A DNA stretch of 64,000 bases from Dyadobacter sp. 3J3 (GTDB lineage: Bacteria > Bacteroidota > Bacteroidia > Cytophagales > Spirosomataceae): contig NZ_VTOL01000001.1 of NCBI RefSeq assembly GCF_009801115.1, positions 310,001 through 374,000 of the forward strand, written 5' to 3'. A model generated the notes under the pieces. The model had not been told where the DNA came from. It worked only from the letters and a program-made list of their open reading frames with translations, and ran no database searches. The position numbers and the translations under genes were made by a program. Positions 18,302-26,639 of the stretch are shown in pieces (the first letter of the stretch is position 1; every line of letters begins with the position of its first letter).

Positions 18302-19678
18302 TTATTTACTCAACACCTTCACTTTCAGGCTACGGAAAGAAACATTATCTCCATGATCCTGTAAAAGCAGATATCCTTTTTCGGAAAGGCCGAAACCTTC
18401 AAATCCTTTGAACTTTGATTGTGCGACTAAATCCTTAAAAGATTGAGATCCGCGAACATACTCGACAACCTTGTGATTATTTAAAAAATGCTGAACCGTA
18501 CCGTCCGGGTTTACTACAATACGACCCAGATTCCACTCTCCGATTTTTTTGATCGCGTTGTAGGATTTTTCAGAGGTAATAAGATCATAAAGCGAACCAA
18601 TGGTTCTGTTTCCGTTTTTGCCCATTTTTGCATCCGGATGTTTTTCATCATCGAGCACCTGAAATTCAAGTCCGACACCGGATTTCCCGTTGGCATTAAA
18701 CTTTTTATCAACAAAATATTTCACCCCGCTATTTGCGCCTTCTGTTAATTTAAATTGAAACTGAAATTCAAAAGCCGGGCCGTAAAGTTCTTTGGTAATG
18801 ATATCGTTTCCGGTTTCAGAACCGTCCGATTTTGAGATTGTAATCGTGCCGTCGTTATAATTCCAGCGTTTTGATGGAAAATCCGGACCTGCATAGGAAG
18901 TCCATTGGTCAACCGATTTTCCGTCATAGAGCAGTTTCCATCCCTGTGCTTTTTCTGCTTCTGCAAGCGTATTTGGAATAAGATTTACGATACGGATATT
19001 CGTTTTTGGACTTGGTTTAAGATTCGTTGTTTTGATGCGAACATTTTTCCAACTCACCTGAGTACCTTCCAGGCTTTTGTCTTTATTACCGATCGCATGA
19101 ACCTGTAAGCAAATAAATCCGCTTGGAGTCATGTCATCCACAACATCTGTAACAGGAATTCCATTGACAAAAGTACGGATCGAATTTCCGATTGCTTCGA
19201 TACGATATTTATTCCAGGCATCTTTTTTGAAAGCCTTTTTTCCTTCCGGATTTATATCCAGAGAATATAACCAGCCGCGGCGTGCTTCATCATAAAGTCC
19301 GCCTGACCATGCGCGGTCGCTTGGATCAATTTCAACCTGATAGCCATGTACACGTCCGTTTTGATAATCTGGTGTTGAAAGACTTCTGATCTGAATTCCG
19401 GAGTTAAGTTTATTATCAACTTTGACATCACATTCGAATATAAAATCACCGTAGTTTTTTTCAGTTGTCAGGAAAGAATTTGGCGTATCCATAACCGAGG
19501 TTCCTACAATAGCGCCATCTTTTACTTCATATTTCGCTTTTCCATTTAATTGTTTCCAACCGGTGAGGTCTTTTCCATTGAACAGATCCTGCCAGCCATC
19601 TTTCGTTTTTTGTGCATTTGCGGTTGAAAATGATAAGATTAATACTAAAAACGCAATGTGTACTTTATAGATTTTCAT
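18302..19678 (-). CDS. Exported protein with two DUF1080 (3-keto-glycoside hydrolase/lyase-like) domains
   Basis: A 458-residue protein with a Sec signal ending ANAQ. The first DUF1080 domain (about residues 27-220) has DLFNGKDLTGWKQL at its start and SGIQIRS; the second (about 243-455) repeats the plan with LLYDGKSVDQW and ANSGVKYFVDK. DUF1080 is a concanavalin-like fold, and characterised Bacteroides members cleave 3-keto-glycosides. Tandem copies could mean one catalytic and one binding domain. It is the first gene of a three-gene minus-strand operon with the Tat oxidoreductase (30-bp gap) and DUF6807 protein, downstream of susCD. Confidence 0.88.
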   Translation of the reverse strand: MKIYKVHIAFLVLILSFSTANAQKTKDGWQDLFNGKDLTGWKQLNGKAKYEVKDGAIVGTSVMDTPNSFLTTEKNYGDFIFECDVKVDNKLNSGIQIRSLSTPDYQNGRVHGYQVEIDPSDRAWSGGLYDEARRGWLYSLDINPEGKKAFKKDAWNKYRIEAIGNSIRTFVNGIPVTDVVDDMTPSGFICLQVHAIGNKDKSLEGTQVSWKNVRIKTTNLKPSPKTNIRIVNLIPNTLAEAEKAQGWKLLYDGKSVDQWTSYAGPDFPSKRWNYNDGTITISKSDGSETGNDIITKELYGPAFEFQFQFKLTEGANSGVKYFVDKKFNANGKSGVGLEFQVLDDEKHPDAKMGKNGNRTIGSLYDLITSEKSYNAIKKIGEWNLGRIVVNPDGTVQHFLNNHKVVEYVRGSQSFKDLVAQSKFKGFEGFGLSEKGYLLLQDHGDNVSFRSLKVKVLSK

Positions 19679-20098
19679 ATTTCATTATCGCCAAAATGGC
19701 TGTTTGTTAAGTATAACTGTGACTGGTTATATACAAAGGAAAAGCTTTAAACTATATAACGATATATTAGCATTTTTACCCTGACAAAAATAACTTAACA
19801 TTGGTAAGGATTTTACGAGCGTTGTTTTCATAATTATCTTGTTAAAGTAAAGTTCAGAGATAATTATTGCTTTTTTATAAGGCGGGTTAATACCAACAAA
19901 ATATTATTCTAGTTATATGGAGGTAAGAACTCCAACTAACAGATTATTAAAAACCACAAAAAACATGTCTGCCAGACTCAAAAGAATATTTCTGTATCTT
20001 TAAAATACTCACAACAAAAAGACAGAACATTTATGAGTGTCATAAATGTTCTGTCTTTTTGTAATTCCTCGATTTAGATCTGTTAGACTCTCAAAAGT
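19679..20098. other. Intergenic region between susD and the DUF1080 operon
   Basis: This 420-bp gap holds the susCD terminator (20014-20062) and presumably the promoter of the minus-strand DUF1080 operon. The minus strand carries one TAnnTTTG-like -7 element (19793-19786), but no TTG at the right distance. No ORF or RNA gene was seen. Confidence 0.5.
20014..20062 (-). terminator. Perfect 23-bp terminator hairpin after susD
   Basis: Arms 20014-20036 and 20040-20062 are exact reverse complements with a 3-base loop (gtg), core AGACAGAACATTTATGA, and end in a T-run on either strand. It lies 37 bp past the stop of susD and would separate susCD transcription from the sugar-processing operon. Confidence 0.88.
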
Positions 20099-21760
20099 TT
20101 AGTATCCAGGATTTTGAGGAAACGATGCTGCGCCACCTTCTGTCCGGTCAATCTGAGTTTGAGGGATAGGCCGAAGCAAGTGAATTGTTTTCACATTAGG
20201 TGCTGCTTGTGGATTATATTTTTTAACACGATCAACCAGATTCCCCCAACGTTTAAGATCCATCCAACGGGTTTGTTCTCCTAGCAATTCCCGGCCTCTT
20301 TCTTCCATCAGCATTTCCATGGTCATATCAGATTCTTTAATTTCCATAGCTGCTGTTTTTCCTGAGAAAGCTGCTCTGCGACGAACTACATTCAATGCTT
20401 CCATAGCTTCTTTAGTTTTACCCAGAATTAACTGAGCTTCTGCAAGCATCAGATAGGTATCAGCCAGACGGAAAACCATGTAATCCCTGCTCCCTGCTTC
20501 ATAAGTTCTGTCAGGACGGAGAGGATCCAGAAATTTTTTCAAAGTAGGAAACAAAGCTTCGTCGTAACGTGTAGGCACTAAAACCTGATAAGGTTTCTTA
20601 GCTCTGTCTTCCTTGGTCATTTCATAGCCAGGTATGAAGATGGCAGTATCGCCTGTTTTGAAAGTAACCTCAGTTTTAGAATTATCAAAAACATTGGTGA
20701 ACTTACCTGGATTATTGGCAATCCAGGTATCCTTAAAGGTCTTTTTGTAACGGGAATCGTTGACCCGGTCCTTGAAAACGGTTTCGAGACAATAGCTCGT
20801 TGGGCGTAATCTCTTGAAAGGACGTCCATTTATAACATCACGAACCATACCCGCTTGTACATCGTATTGCATACCGAAGTAAAGGTGAAGGCTATTTCCA
20901 CCGCCATTGGTTAAGGCATCAGTGGTATACTGGACTGAAAAAATAACTTCGTCATTGATTTGATTTGACTGATCGAATACACTGGCAAAATCCGGAAGCA
21001 ACTTAAACGTATAGTTATTGATCACATTGGAAGCATAAGTAGCTGCTTTTTGATAATCATCAGCCGCTTTTGAGGATGAATTACCTTTTGCAAGGTAAAC
21101 CTTGGCCAGCATATTTTCTGCTGCCGGTTTCGTAACTCTTCCATAGTCGGTCCCTCTCGATTTGGCCTCCAGATCAGGTAATGCAGCTTCCAAATCAGCA
21201 ATGATCGCTTTGTAGATATCGGCTTCTGACGCTCTGGAGGTCTTTTTTGTAGGTTCCAGGGTTTCAGTCAGGCGAAGGTCTACACCACCATACTGCTGTA
21301 AAAGCAAAAAGTAATAATGAGCTCGAAGAAATTTCATTTCAGCGACACGTAATTTTTTGACAGCATCACTAACCGTTGCCTTAGGAGCTCTTTCTATGAC
21401 CGCATTACACGTGTTAATACCTCTGTAAGTTTCATCCCAAATTACTGCCAGATAATCAACCGTAGGTTGAAGTTGAGCATCATAAAAATGAAAACCTTTG
21501 TATCCTCCATCAGCTCCTGTTGCATACAGATCAGTCCCAAATTCCGTAACAGTCAATCCCTGCTGGGTACCGTAGTAATTTCTAAGGGAAGAATAAGCAG
21601 CTTTCGCAGCGTCTTCAAATCCTTTTGGTGTATTAATATAATCGTTACCAATACTGGATACCACCTCCTCTTCAAGTACATCACTGCAGGATTGACCCAC
21701 GATGAATAATACCAAAAGCCCAAGGGTTTTGATCGATTTGTTTATATATCGTTTTTTCAT
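20099..21760 (-). CDS. susD: SusD/RagB family outer-membrane lipoprotein
   Basis: The 553-residue protein has a lipoprotein signal with lipobox VGQSC near residue 25, so it should be lipid-anchored on the cell surface. The N-terminal part has the SusD helical repeats (AYSSLRNYYG, IWDETYRGINTCNAVIERA) and the C-terminal part ends with the typical RSFVF-like DYMVFRLADTYLMLAEA and MEALNVVRRRAAF blocks. SusD-like proteins capture glycans at the lid of their SusC partner. Its susC is 26 bp upstream, cotranscribed. The substrate cannot be read from sequence; the downstream DUF1080/oxidoreductase genes suggest a glycoside. Confidence 0.95.
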   Translation of the reverse strand: MKKRYINKSIKTLGLLVLFIVGQSCSDVLEEEVVSSIGNDYINTPKGFEDAAKAAYSSLRNYYGTQQGLTVTEFGTDLYATGADGGYKGFHFYDAQLQPTVDYLAVIWDETYRGINTCNAVIERAPKATVSDAVKKLRVAEMKFLRAHYYFLLLQQYGGVDLRLTETLEPTKKTSRASEADIYKAIIADLEAALPDLEAKSRGTDYGRVTKPAAENMLAKVYLAKGNSSSKAADDYQKAATYASNVINNYTFKLLPDFASVFDQSNQINDEVIFSVQYTTDALTNGGGNSLHLYFGMQYDVQAGMVRDVINGRPFKRLRPTSYCLETVFKDRVNDSRYKKTFKDTWIANNPGKFTNVFDNSKTEVTFKTGDTAIFIPGYEMTKEDRAKKPYQVLVPTRYDEALFPTLKKFLDPLRPDRTYEAGSRDYMVFRLADTYLMLAEAQLILGKTKEAMEALNVVRRRAAFSGKTAAMEIKESDMTMEMLMEERGRELLGEQTRWMDLKRWGNLVDRVKKYNPQAAPNVKTIHLLRPIPQTQIDRTEGGAASFPQNPGY

Positions 21761-21786
21761 TTTTTTAAATATTAAATCAATTTGGA

Positions 21787-24700
21787 TTAAAACTTCACAT
21801 TTAGTCCCACCGTAATTATTCTTGTGGCAGGTGTAATATTTCCACCTACCGATGAGCTGTTGTTACCTCCAGTTGGGCTTGTCGAAGATTCCGGATCCAC
21901 TCCGTTGTATTTTGAGCGATATTTAGACCATATTTTAGGTTGTTGAATACTTGAAAAAATACGTAAAGATTCCAACCCTAATTTCTTAGTCAGCTTGTCA
22001 CTGAATGTATAACCAAAATTTATATTTCTGATTTTAACAAATGATCCGTCATAATAAATGATCGCTGTGTTATTGACAGGGAATTCCTGGTCTTTGTTAG
22101 GCTGAGGAAATTCGTTCGTGGGGTTGTTGGGAGTCCAATAGTCAACGTACATCTGTTGGTATCTTCCCGCCAAAGCATTATTGTTTTGATGGAAACCACT
22201 GATGATCTTCTGTCCAATCCTTGCATAAATGAAGAACGAAAGATCCACTCCTTTGTAGGAAAGACGATTGGTGATACCACCACTCCAATCCGGAATATCG
22301 GATCCGAGTTTCACGCGGTCGTCTGCATTAATTTTACCATCACCATTTTGGTCTTTTACCTTAATCTGTCCTACACGACTTCCATATGACTTTGCCTGAT
22401 CGGCTTCATTAGTTTGCCAGATACCTGCTTTTTCGTAATCGAAATATTCTGATAAAGGCGAACCAATAAACCACTTATTCCCTAGATCGTCTTTAGCACC
22501 GTTGTAAAGAGATATAATCGCTTCTGTATTTTTTGTAAACGCAAAATCCGTTGACCATTTAAACCCACCTTTGGTATTAACGTTAATTGTGCTAACGCTA
22601 AGTTCCAGTCCTCTGTTTCTTGTTTCACCTACGTTACGTGTAACTGAATTAAATCCAATCGAGGCAGGAAGTTGGTCAGAAAGCAACAAGTCGGTCGTAT
22701 TGGTTTGATAAAGCTCAAGAGATCCCTGAACCCGTCCTTTTAGAAAACTGAAATCGAGACCTATGTTTGTAGAAGCAGATGACTCCCACTTCAAATCAGC
22801 ATTTCCTATTGTACTAGGCCGATATCCGTAGGCAGCTGTGTTGTCCCATGCGTAAATTGTGCGCCCCAGAAGACCCTGTGTCTGGAAAGGTGATACACCC
22901 TGATTACCCACAATCCCATAACTAACTCTGAGTTTTAATTGATCAAGCCAGTTAATCCCTTTCATGAATTCTTCATTAGACAAGTTCCATCCCACCGCGA
23001 CTCCCGGAAAAGTACCATATTTGGTATTTTCACCAAAGCGACTGGATCCATCCCGACGTGCTGTTACTGTGATGAGGTACTTGTCGTTGTAGTCATAATT
23101 GATACGCGCCATGTAGGAATTCAGCGTCCAGGGGATAAGAACACTGCCCACACCAAGTACCGAACTTGCGTTACCAACACTGTAAAATTGCTGTGTTTCA
23201 GCAGGTACTCCCTGAACGGATATTGTATTCGCCTCAAAATTCTCACGCTGAATAGAATGCAGTGCTGTAATACCTAAGTTATGTTTTACACCAAACGTTT
23301 TGTTGTAAGTTACAATATTTTCCAGTGTCCAGTTGAACCCGTACTGGTTGTAGAGAGCAGCTTGAGGATCACCGCCTTTTCTTGCATTGGTTTGAGCACC
23401 TATGAAACGGCCGCCTCTTTCAATTGCAAAATCAGGACCAAAATTGACCCGGTATTTCAACCCGTCAATTAGTTTTATTTCCGTGTAAAGACTATTTAGA
23501 ATTCTATATTTTTTACGCTGGTCTACCTGAGCACCTGGTACTATTTCTGCTAACGGATTCGTCAAAAGTGCATCATTGGTCGGGGCAAAGATAATTTTAC
23601 CGTTATCGTCATAGGCCTTACCTAACGGATTCTGATTCAGTGTAAATGAATAGGGGTTCAAATCGGCACCGTTCCGCACAGAATACATAAGGTAAGAAGA
23701 AATTCCTACTTTGACACGGCTATTAATGTTGTGATCAATATTTGCCCGCAAAGAAGTTCTTGTGTAGTCCAGACCGGCAGAAATTCCTTTATCCTTGAAA
23801 AAACTTCCGGAAATGTAAAACTGTGTTTTTTCATTTCCGCCCTGAACACCAAGAGAGTGATTTTGCTGGAACCCTTTTCTTAAAATCATCGATTGATAAT
23901 CTGTCGTACGATTATTTGCAATACCGTCCAGTTCTACTGCTTCGAACAACTTGGAATCAGCAAAAGCATTGCTCTGACCGCTTGGCACTGCATTTCCATT
24001 TTCATCCTTATAGGTACTCCCTGATACAATTCCTCTGCGTGATTCCCGGATATACTCTGCAAACTCAGGGCCTGAGAATAATCTGACCTTGTCAAGAGCC
24101 TCGGTCACACCCACATAAGTATCGTAACTTATAGTTGTTTTACCTTTGGCTGCTTCTCCTCGTTTTGTGGTAATCAGAACAACGCCATTCGCTCCCCTAG
24201 CTCCATAAATAGCTGTGGCTGTGGCGTCTTTCAGAATCTCCATTGAGGCCACATCGTTGGGATTCATATCTTCATAACCACCTGATGTAAAATCAAACGG
24301 GCGTCCGCTGGACATCAATTCATTGCGGTCGCCTGCCAGAGGAATACCATCCACTACATATAAAGGATTATTTCCGGCATTGAAAGAGCGACGTCCCCGG
24401 ATCAATACCTTTGGAACTGTTCCCGGCTTACTACCGGACTGCGCTACATCTACACCAGCAACACGACCCTGCATAGCCTGTCCGATGTTTGTAATAGGCA
24501 TTTCACTGATTTGCTTAGCTGAAACAGAGGAAATCGCTCCGGTAGTCTGGCTCTTTTTCTGGGTACCATAACCCACAACAACAACTTCCGTAAGATTCTT
24601 TAAATCGCTAACCAGTGCAACACTTATAGTGCTTTTTGACCCAACAGGTACTTCCTGTGATACAAACCCAACGGATGAAAATACAAGTACGGCTGAGTTG

Positions 24701-24963
24701 TCAGGTACATCGATTTTAAATTTACCATCAGCATCTGTATTGGTTCCCACTCTGCTTCCTTTCAATACCACGGATACACCTGGAACCGGTGTATTATCTT
24801 CAACGGATAATACTTGTCCTGATATCGTTTTGTCAATCGCTGTTTCTTTCGATGACTTTCCTGAACTCATTGGCGAACCGTGCGCCGAAAAGCTCAGGCT
24901 CATGACACCCATTACGGCACAGCCGAACAAGTATTGCCTAATGCACGTAAAGTTTTTTTTCAT
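21787..24963 (-). CDS. susC: SusC/RagA family TonB-dependent outer-membrane transporter
   Basis: A 1058-residue transporter. After an N-terminal signal region comes a carboxypeptidase-like beta domain (ISGQVLSVEDNTPVPGVSVV, about residues 47-125), then the TonB box and plug starting NLTEVVVVGYGTQKKS and GQAMQGRVAGVDV, with the SusC motif IYGARGANGVVLITTKRG near residue 255. The remainder forms the 22-strand barrel. There is no STN signalling domain, so it is not of the sigma-transducer type. It imports glycan fragments with the SusD lid protein encoded next. The 854-bp region upstream should carry its promoter; no classical regulator is adjacent. Confidence 0.96.
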   Translation of the reverse strand: MKKNFTCIRQYLFGCAVMGVMSLSFSAHGSPMSSGKSSKETAIDKTISGQVLSVEDNTPVPGVSVVLKGSRVGTNTDADGKFKIDVPDNSAVLVFSSVGFVSQEVPVGSKSTISVALVSDLKNLTEVVVVGYGTQKKSQTTGAISSVSAKQISEMPITNIGQAMQGRVAGVDVAQSGSKPGTVPKVLIRGRRSFNAGNNPLYVVDGIPLAGDRNELMSSGRPFDFTSGGYEDMNPNDVASMEILKDATATAIYGARGANGVVLITTKRGEAAKGKTTISYDTYVGVTEALDKVRLFSGPEFAEYIRESRRGIVSGSTYKDENGNAVPSGQSNAFADSKLFEAVELDGIANNRTTDYQSMILRKGFQQNHSLGVQGGNEKTQFYISGSFFKDKGISAGLDYTRTSLRANIDHNINSRVKVGISSYLMYSVRNGADLNPYSFTLNQNPLGKAYDDNGKIIFAPTNDALLTNPLAEIVPGAQVDQRKKYRILNSLYTEIKLIDGLKYRVNFGPDFAIERGGRFIGAQTNARKGGDPQAALYNQYGFNWTLENIVTYNKTFGVKHNLGITALHSIQRENFEANTISVQGVPAETQQFYSVGNASSVLGVGSVLIPWTLNSYMARINYDYNDKYLITVTARRDGSSRFGENTKYGTFPGVAVGWNLSNEEFMKGINWLDQLKLRVSYGIVGNQGVSPFQTQGLLGRTIYAWDNTAAYGYRPSTIGNADLKWESSASTNIGLDFSFLKGRVQGSLELYQTNTTDLLLSDQLPASIGFNSVTRNVGETRNRGLELSVSTINVNTKGGFKWSTDFAFTKNTEAIISLYNGAKDDLGNKWFIGSPLSEYFDYEKAGIWQTNEADQAKSYGSRVGQIKVKDQNGDGKINADDRVKLGSDIPDWSGGITNRLSYKGVDLSFFIYARIGQKIISGFHQNNNALAGRYQQMYVDYWTPNNPTNEFPQPNKDQEFPVNNTAIIYYDGSFVKIRNINFGYTFSDKLTKKLGLESLRIFSSIQQPKIWSKYRSKYNGVDPESSTSPTGGNNSSSVGGNITPATRIITVGLNVKF

Positions 24964-25817
24964 ACTGTATTGTGACTTTTAGAATTAAAAATGTTTTAAA
25001 ACTCAATCTTGCTGACGAGGAAACTCTCTCTTACCCCTATAAATGATTTAATTTTTTCATAAAATATTTATAGTGCCTTTGGGTCATTTTTATTCATTTA
25101 GAATTATGTCAGGTTTTGTTATTAAAAAAATACGATTAAAGAAAAAAGAAATTTTAGAATAATTCTGAGTACTCATGGAGGTTACAGCTGGAAACCTATA
25201 TCCGAATAGTCAGAAATCCCGATTTTTTAAGTATTTACAGCGAAACAGGTAAATAATATATTTTAGAAAATACACGCTTGATTAATGAAAGCAACAGAAA
25301 TTAAAATTGCCGGTTTACTCTTGTTCAAGCAATATATGCTTATTGAACAAAACCAATAAATCTAGTTTTTTGCACACAAAGTACAATTTCTAATTTCTGG
25401 TTGAGATTATAGAAAGGAAAAGACATTTGAAAAGGAAAGATGAATTTTATTTATGCAATCGTTATCGGGAACGTTGCCATTATTGGCATCATCGAATATT
25501 TTATAGTAAAATACTGATAATTAAGGGTAAGATACATTTTAAAAAGAAAAATTAAAAGTTTGTAAAATTGCACTTTATACAGAATTAGTACAAAGTAAAA
25601 GGTCCCGAAGTTTTATTGATATTACTCAAAAAATCCCTTTTCCAAATTCTAAAAATATCCTTAAAACCAAAAAACAATTAACAAATAAAGGAATTTGCAG
25701 GGCTTAAAAAGCGTAGAAACAGTGTATTCGAAGATACTTTTTTTGACACTTTCTGAGTATTAAGATGCTAAAAAAAGTCTGTTTTTTTTCAAATTGCAGT
25801 GCAAAGGCAGGACGAGA
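24964..25817. other. Long AT-rich intergenic region upstream of susC
   Basis: The 854 bp between susC and the FecR-like fragment holds no ORF over 60 codons. Near 25440 there is one short ORF of 25 codons, listed separately. The susC promoter must lie here on the minus strand, but I find no exact TTG/TAnnTTTG pair. The region may include decayed coding sequence of the truncated FecR gene. Confidence 0.5.
25440..25517 (+). CDS. Possible 25-residue membrane peptide
   Basis: ATG at 25440 opens a 25-codon frame ending in TGA at 25515-25517. The peptide MNFIYAIVIGNVAIIGIIEY continues FIVKY: one membrane helix with a single acidic residue near its end and a basic C-terminus. GAAAAGGAAAG directly before the ATG resembles a ribosome-binding site, and GC is higher than in the flanks. 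Single-span peptides this small often support membrane complexes, but no partner is visible. Chance cannot be excluded in AT-rich DNA. Confidence 0.35.
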   Translation: MNFIYAIVIGNVAIIGIIEYFIVKY

Positions 25818-26267
25818 TTATCTGATGAAGATCAGGAAAATGAAGCATAAAATTCCAATCAAAGCCATGGATATAACACCAAGAATAATGTTCTTTGGCC
25901 TCAGTATTTCTGCAAAAGGTTCTTGCGGAGCGTCGCCTGTTTCCCTCTCTTTAATAATTTCCAAAGAAGTCCTTATACGGTCCCACAATGAATTAACATC
26001 CTGATTAGAAAGTATTTCAGGCTTCCACTCTGAGGTAATTAAAACTAATTCACGCGCTTTTTCAATCGTATCTTTTTTATTAGGATATTTTACCATCCAG
26101 TTTTCCCAAAAAGAGCGTATAGGCGGGTCATTTGGAAAACGAACCCATCGGATAAAAAGGTTTTCCATCGCCAACTCTTCGGCCGAATACTCCGAATAGG
26201 GTTTCATCAGTAGCTCATTAAGAATGTTAACCGGACATTTGTCTTTTTCATAAAACAAATCACACAC
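25818..26267 (-). CDS. Truncated FecR-like anti-sigma protein (N-terminal part only)
   Basis: The 149 residues resemble the cytoplasmic N-terminus of Bacteroidota FecR proteins: MENLFIRWVRFPNDPPIRSF, then ENWMVKYPNKKDTIEKARELV and LWDRIRTSLE, followed by one membrane segment (about residues 128-147). A complete FecR continues with a periplasmic FecR domain and a C-terminal STN-like domain, about 200 residues more. Here the frame stops right after the membrane helix, and no remnant of the rest was found in 25000-25817. There is no ECF sigma gene upstream. It is therefore a relic or a minimal anti-sigma factor. The first codons upstream of the FecR-like part may not be translated. Confidence 0.55.
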   Translation of the reverse strand: MCDLFYEKDKCPVNILNELLMKPYSEYSAEELAMENLFIRWVRFPNDPPIRSFWENWMVKYPNKKDTIEKARELVLITSEWKPEILSNQDVNSLWDRIRTSLEIIKERETGDAPQEPFAEILRPKNIILGVISMALIGILCFIFLIFIR

Positions 26268-26639
26268 GGCGAATATTTAAAAATTTTACTTGGTGTCAAT
26301 CTTTACATGTTGATTATTTAAAAAAGAAGGTTCTTTTGCTTTTATACTCTATTGTAATAAAAACAGATTTACAATTTCCTGTATCAGAAGCTTAAAAGTA
26401 TTAACCTTACCACAAGTATGCGCCTCGTATATCCATAAAACCTCAGATTAGTAAGAAATTAAAGCTGACTGATAGTCACTTTCCGTCTTTCAAATCAGTC
26501 TCATAAATTGAAAAGATAAAAATCCGGTTGAGCCCGTGCACCTAAGTTGTTAATTAATAGCCCCGTCATAATTACCAAATTGCATTTTTCATTAACTTTA
26601 CGGACATTTTCACAGAGATTTAGTACCAAATTACATACA
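26268..26639. other. Divergent intergenic region before alaS
   Basis: The 372-bp gap between the FecR-like fragment and alaS should contain the alaS promoter. I see only weak matches (TAACTTTA at about 26594). No ORF, hairpin of note or RNA gene was recognised. Confidence 0.4.

Noticed and set aside
24964-26267. FecR-like fragment as the regulator of the adjacent susC
   Set aside because: The SusC has no STN signalling domain, there is no sigma gene, and the FecR lacks its periplasmic part.
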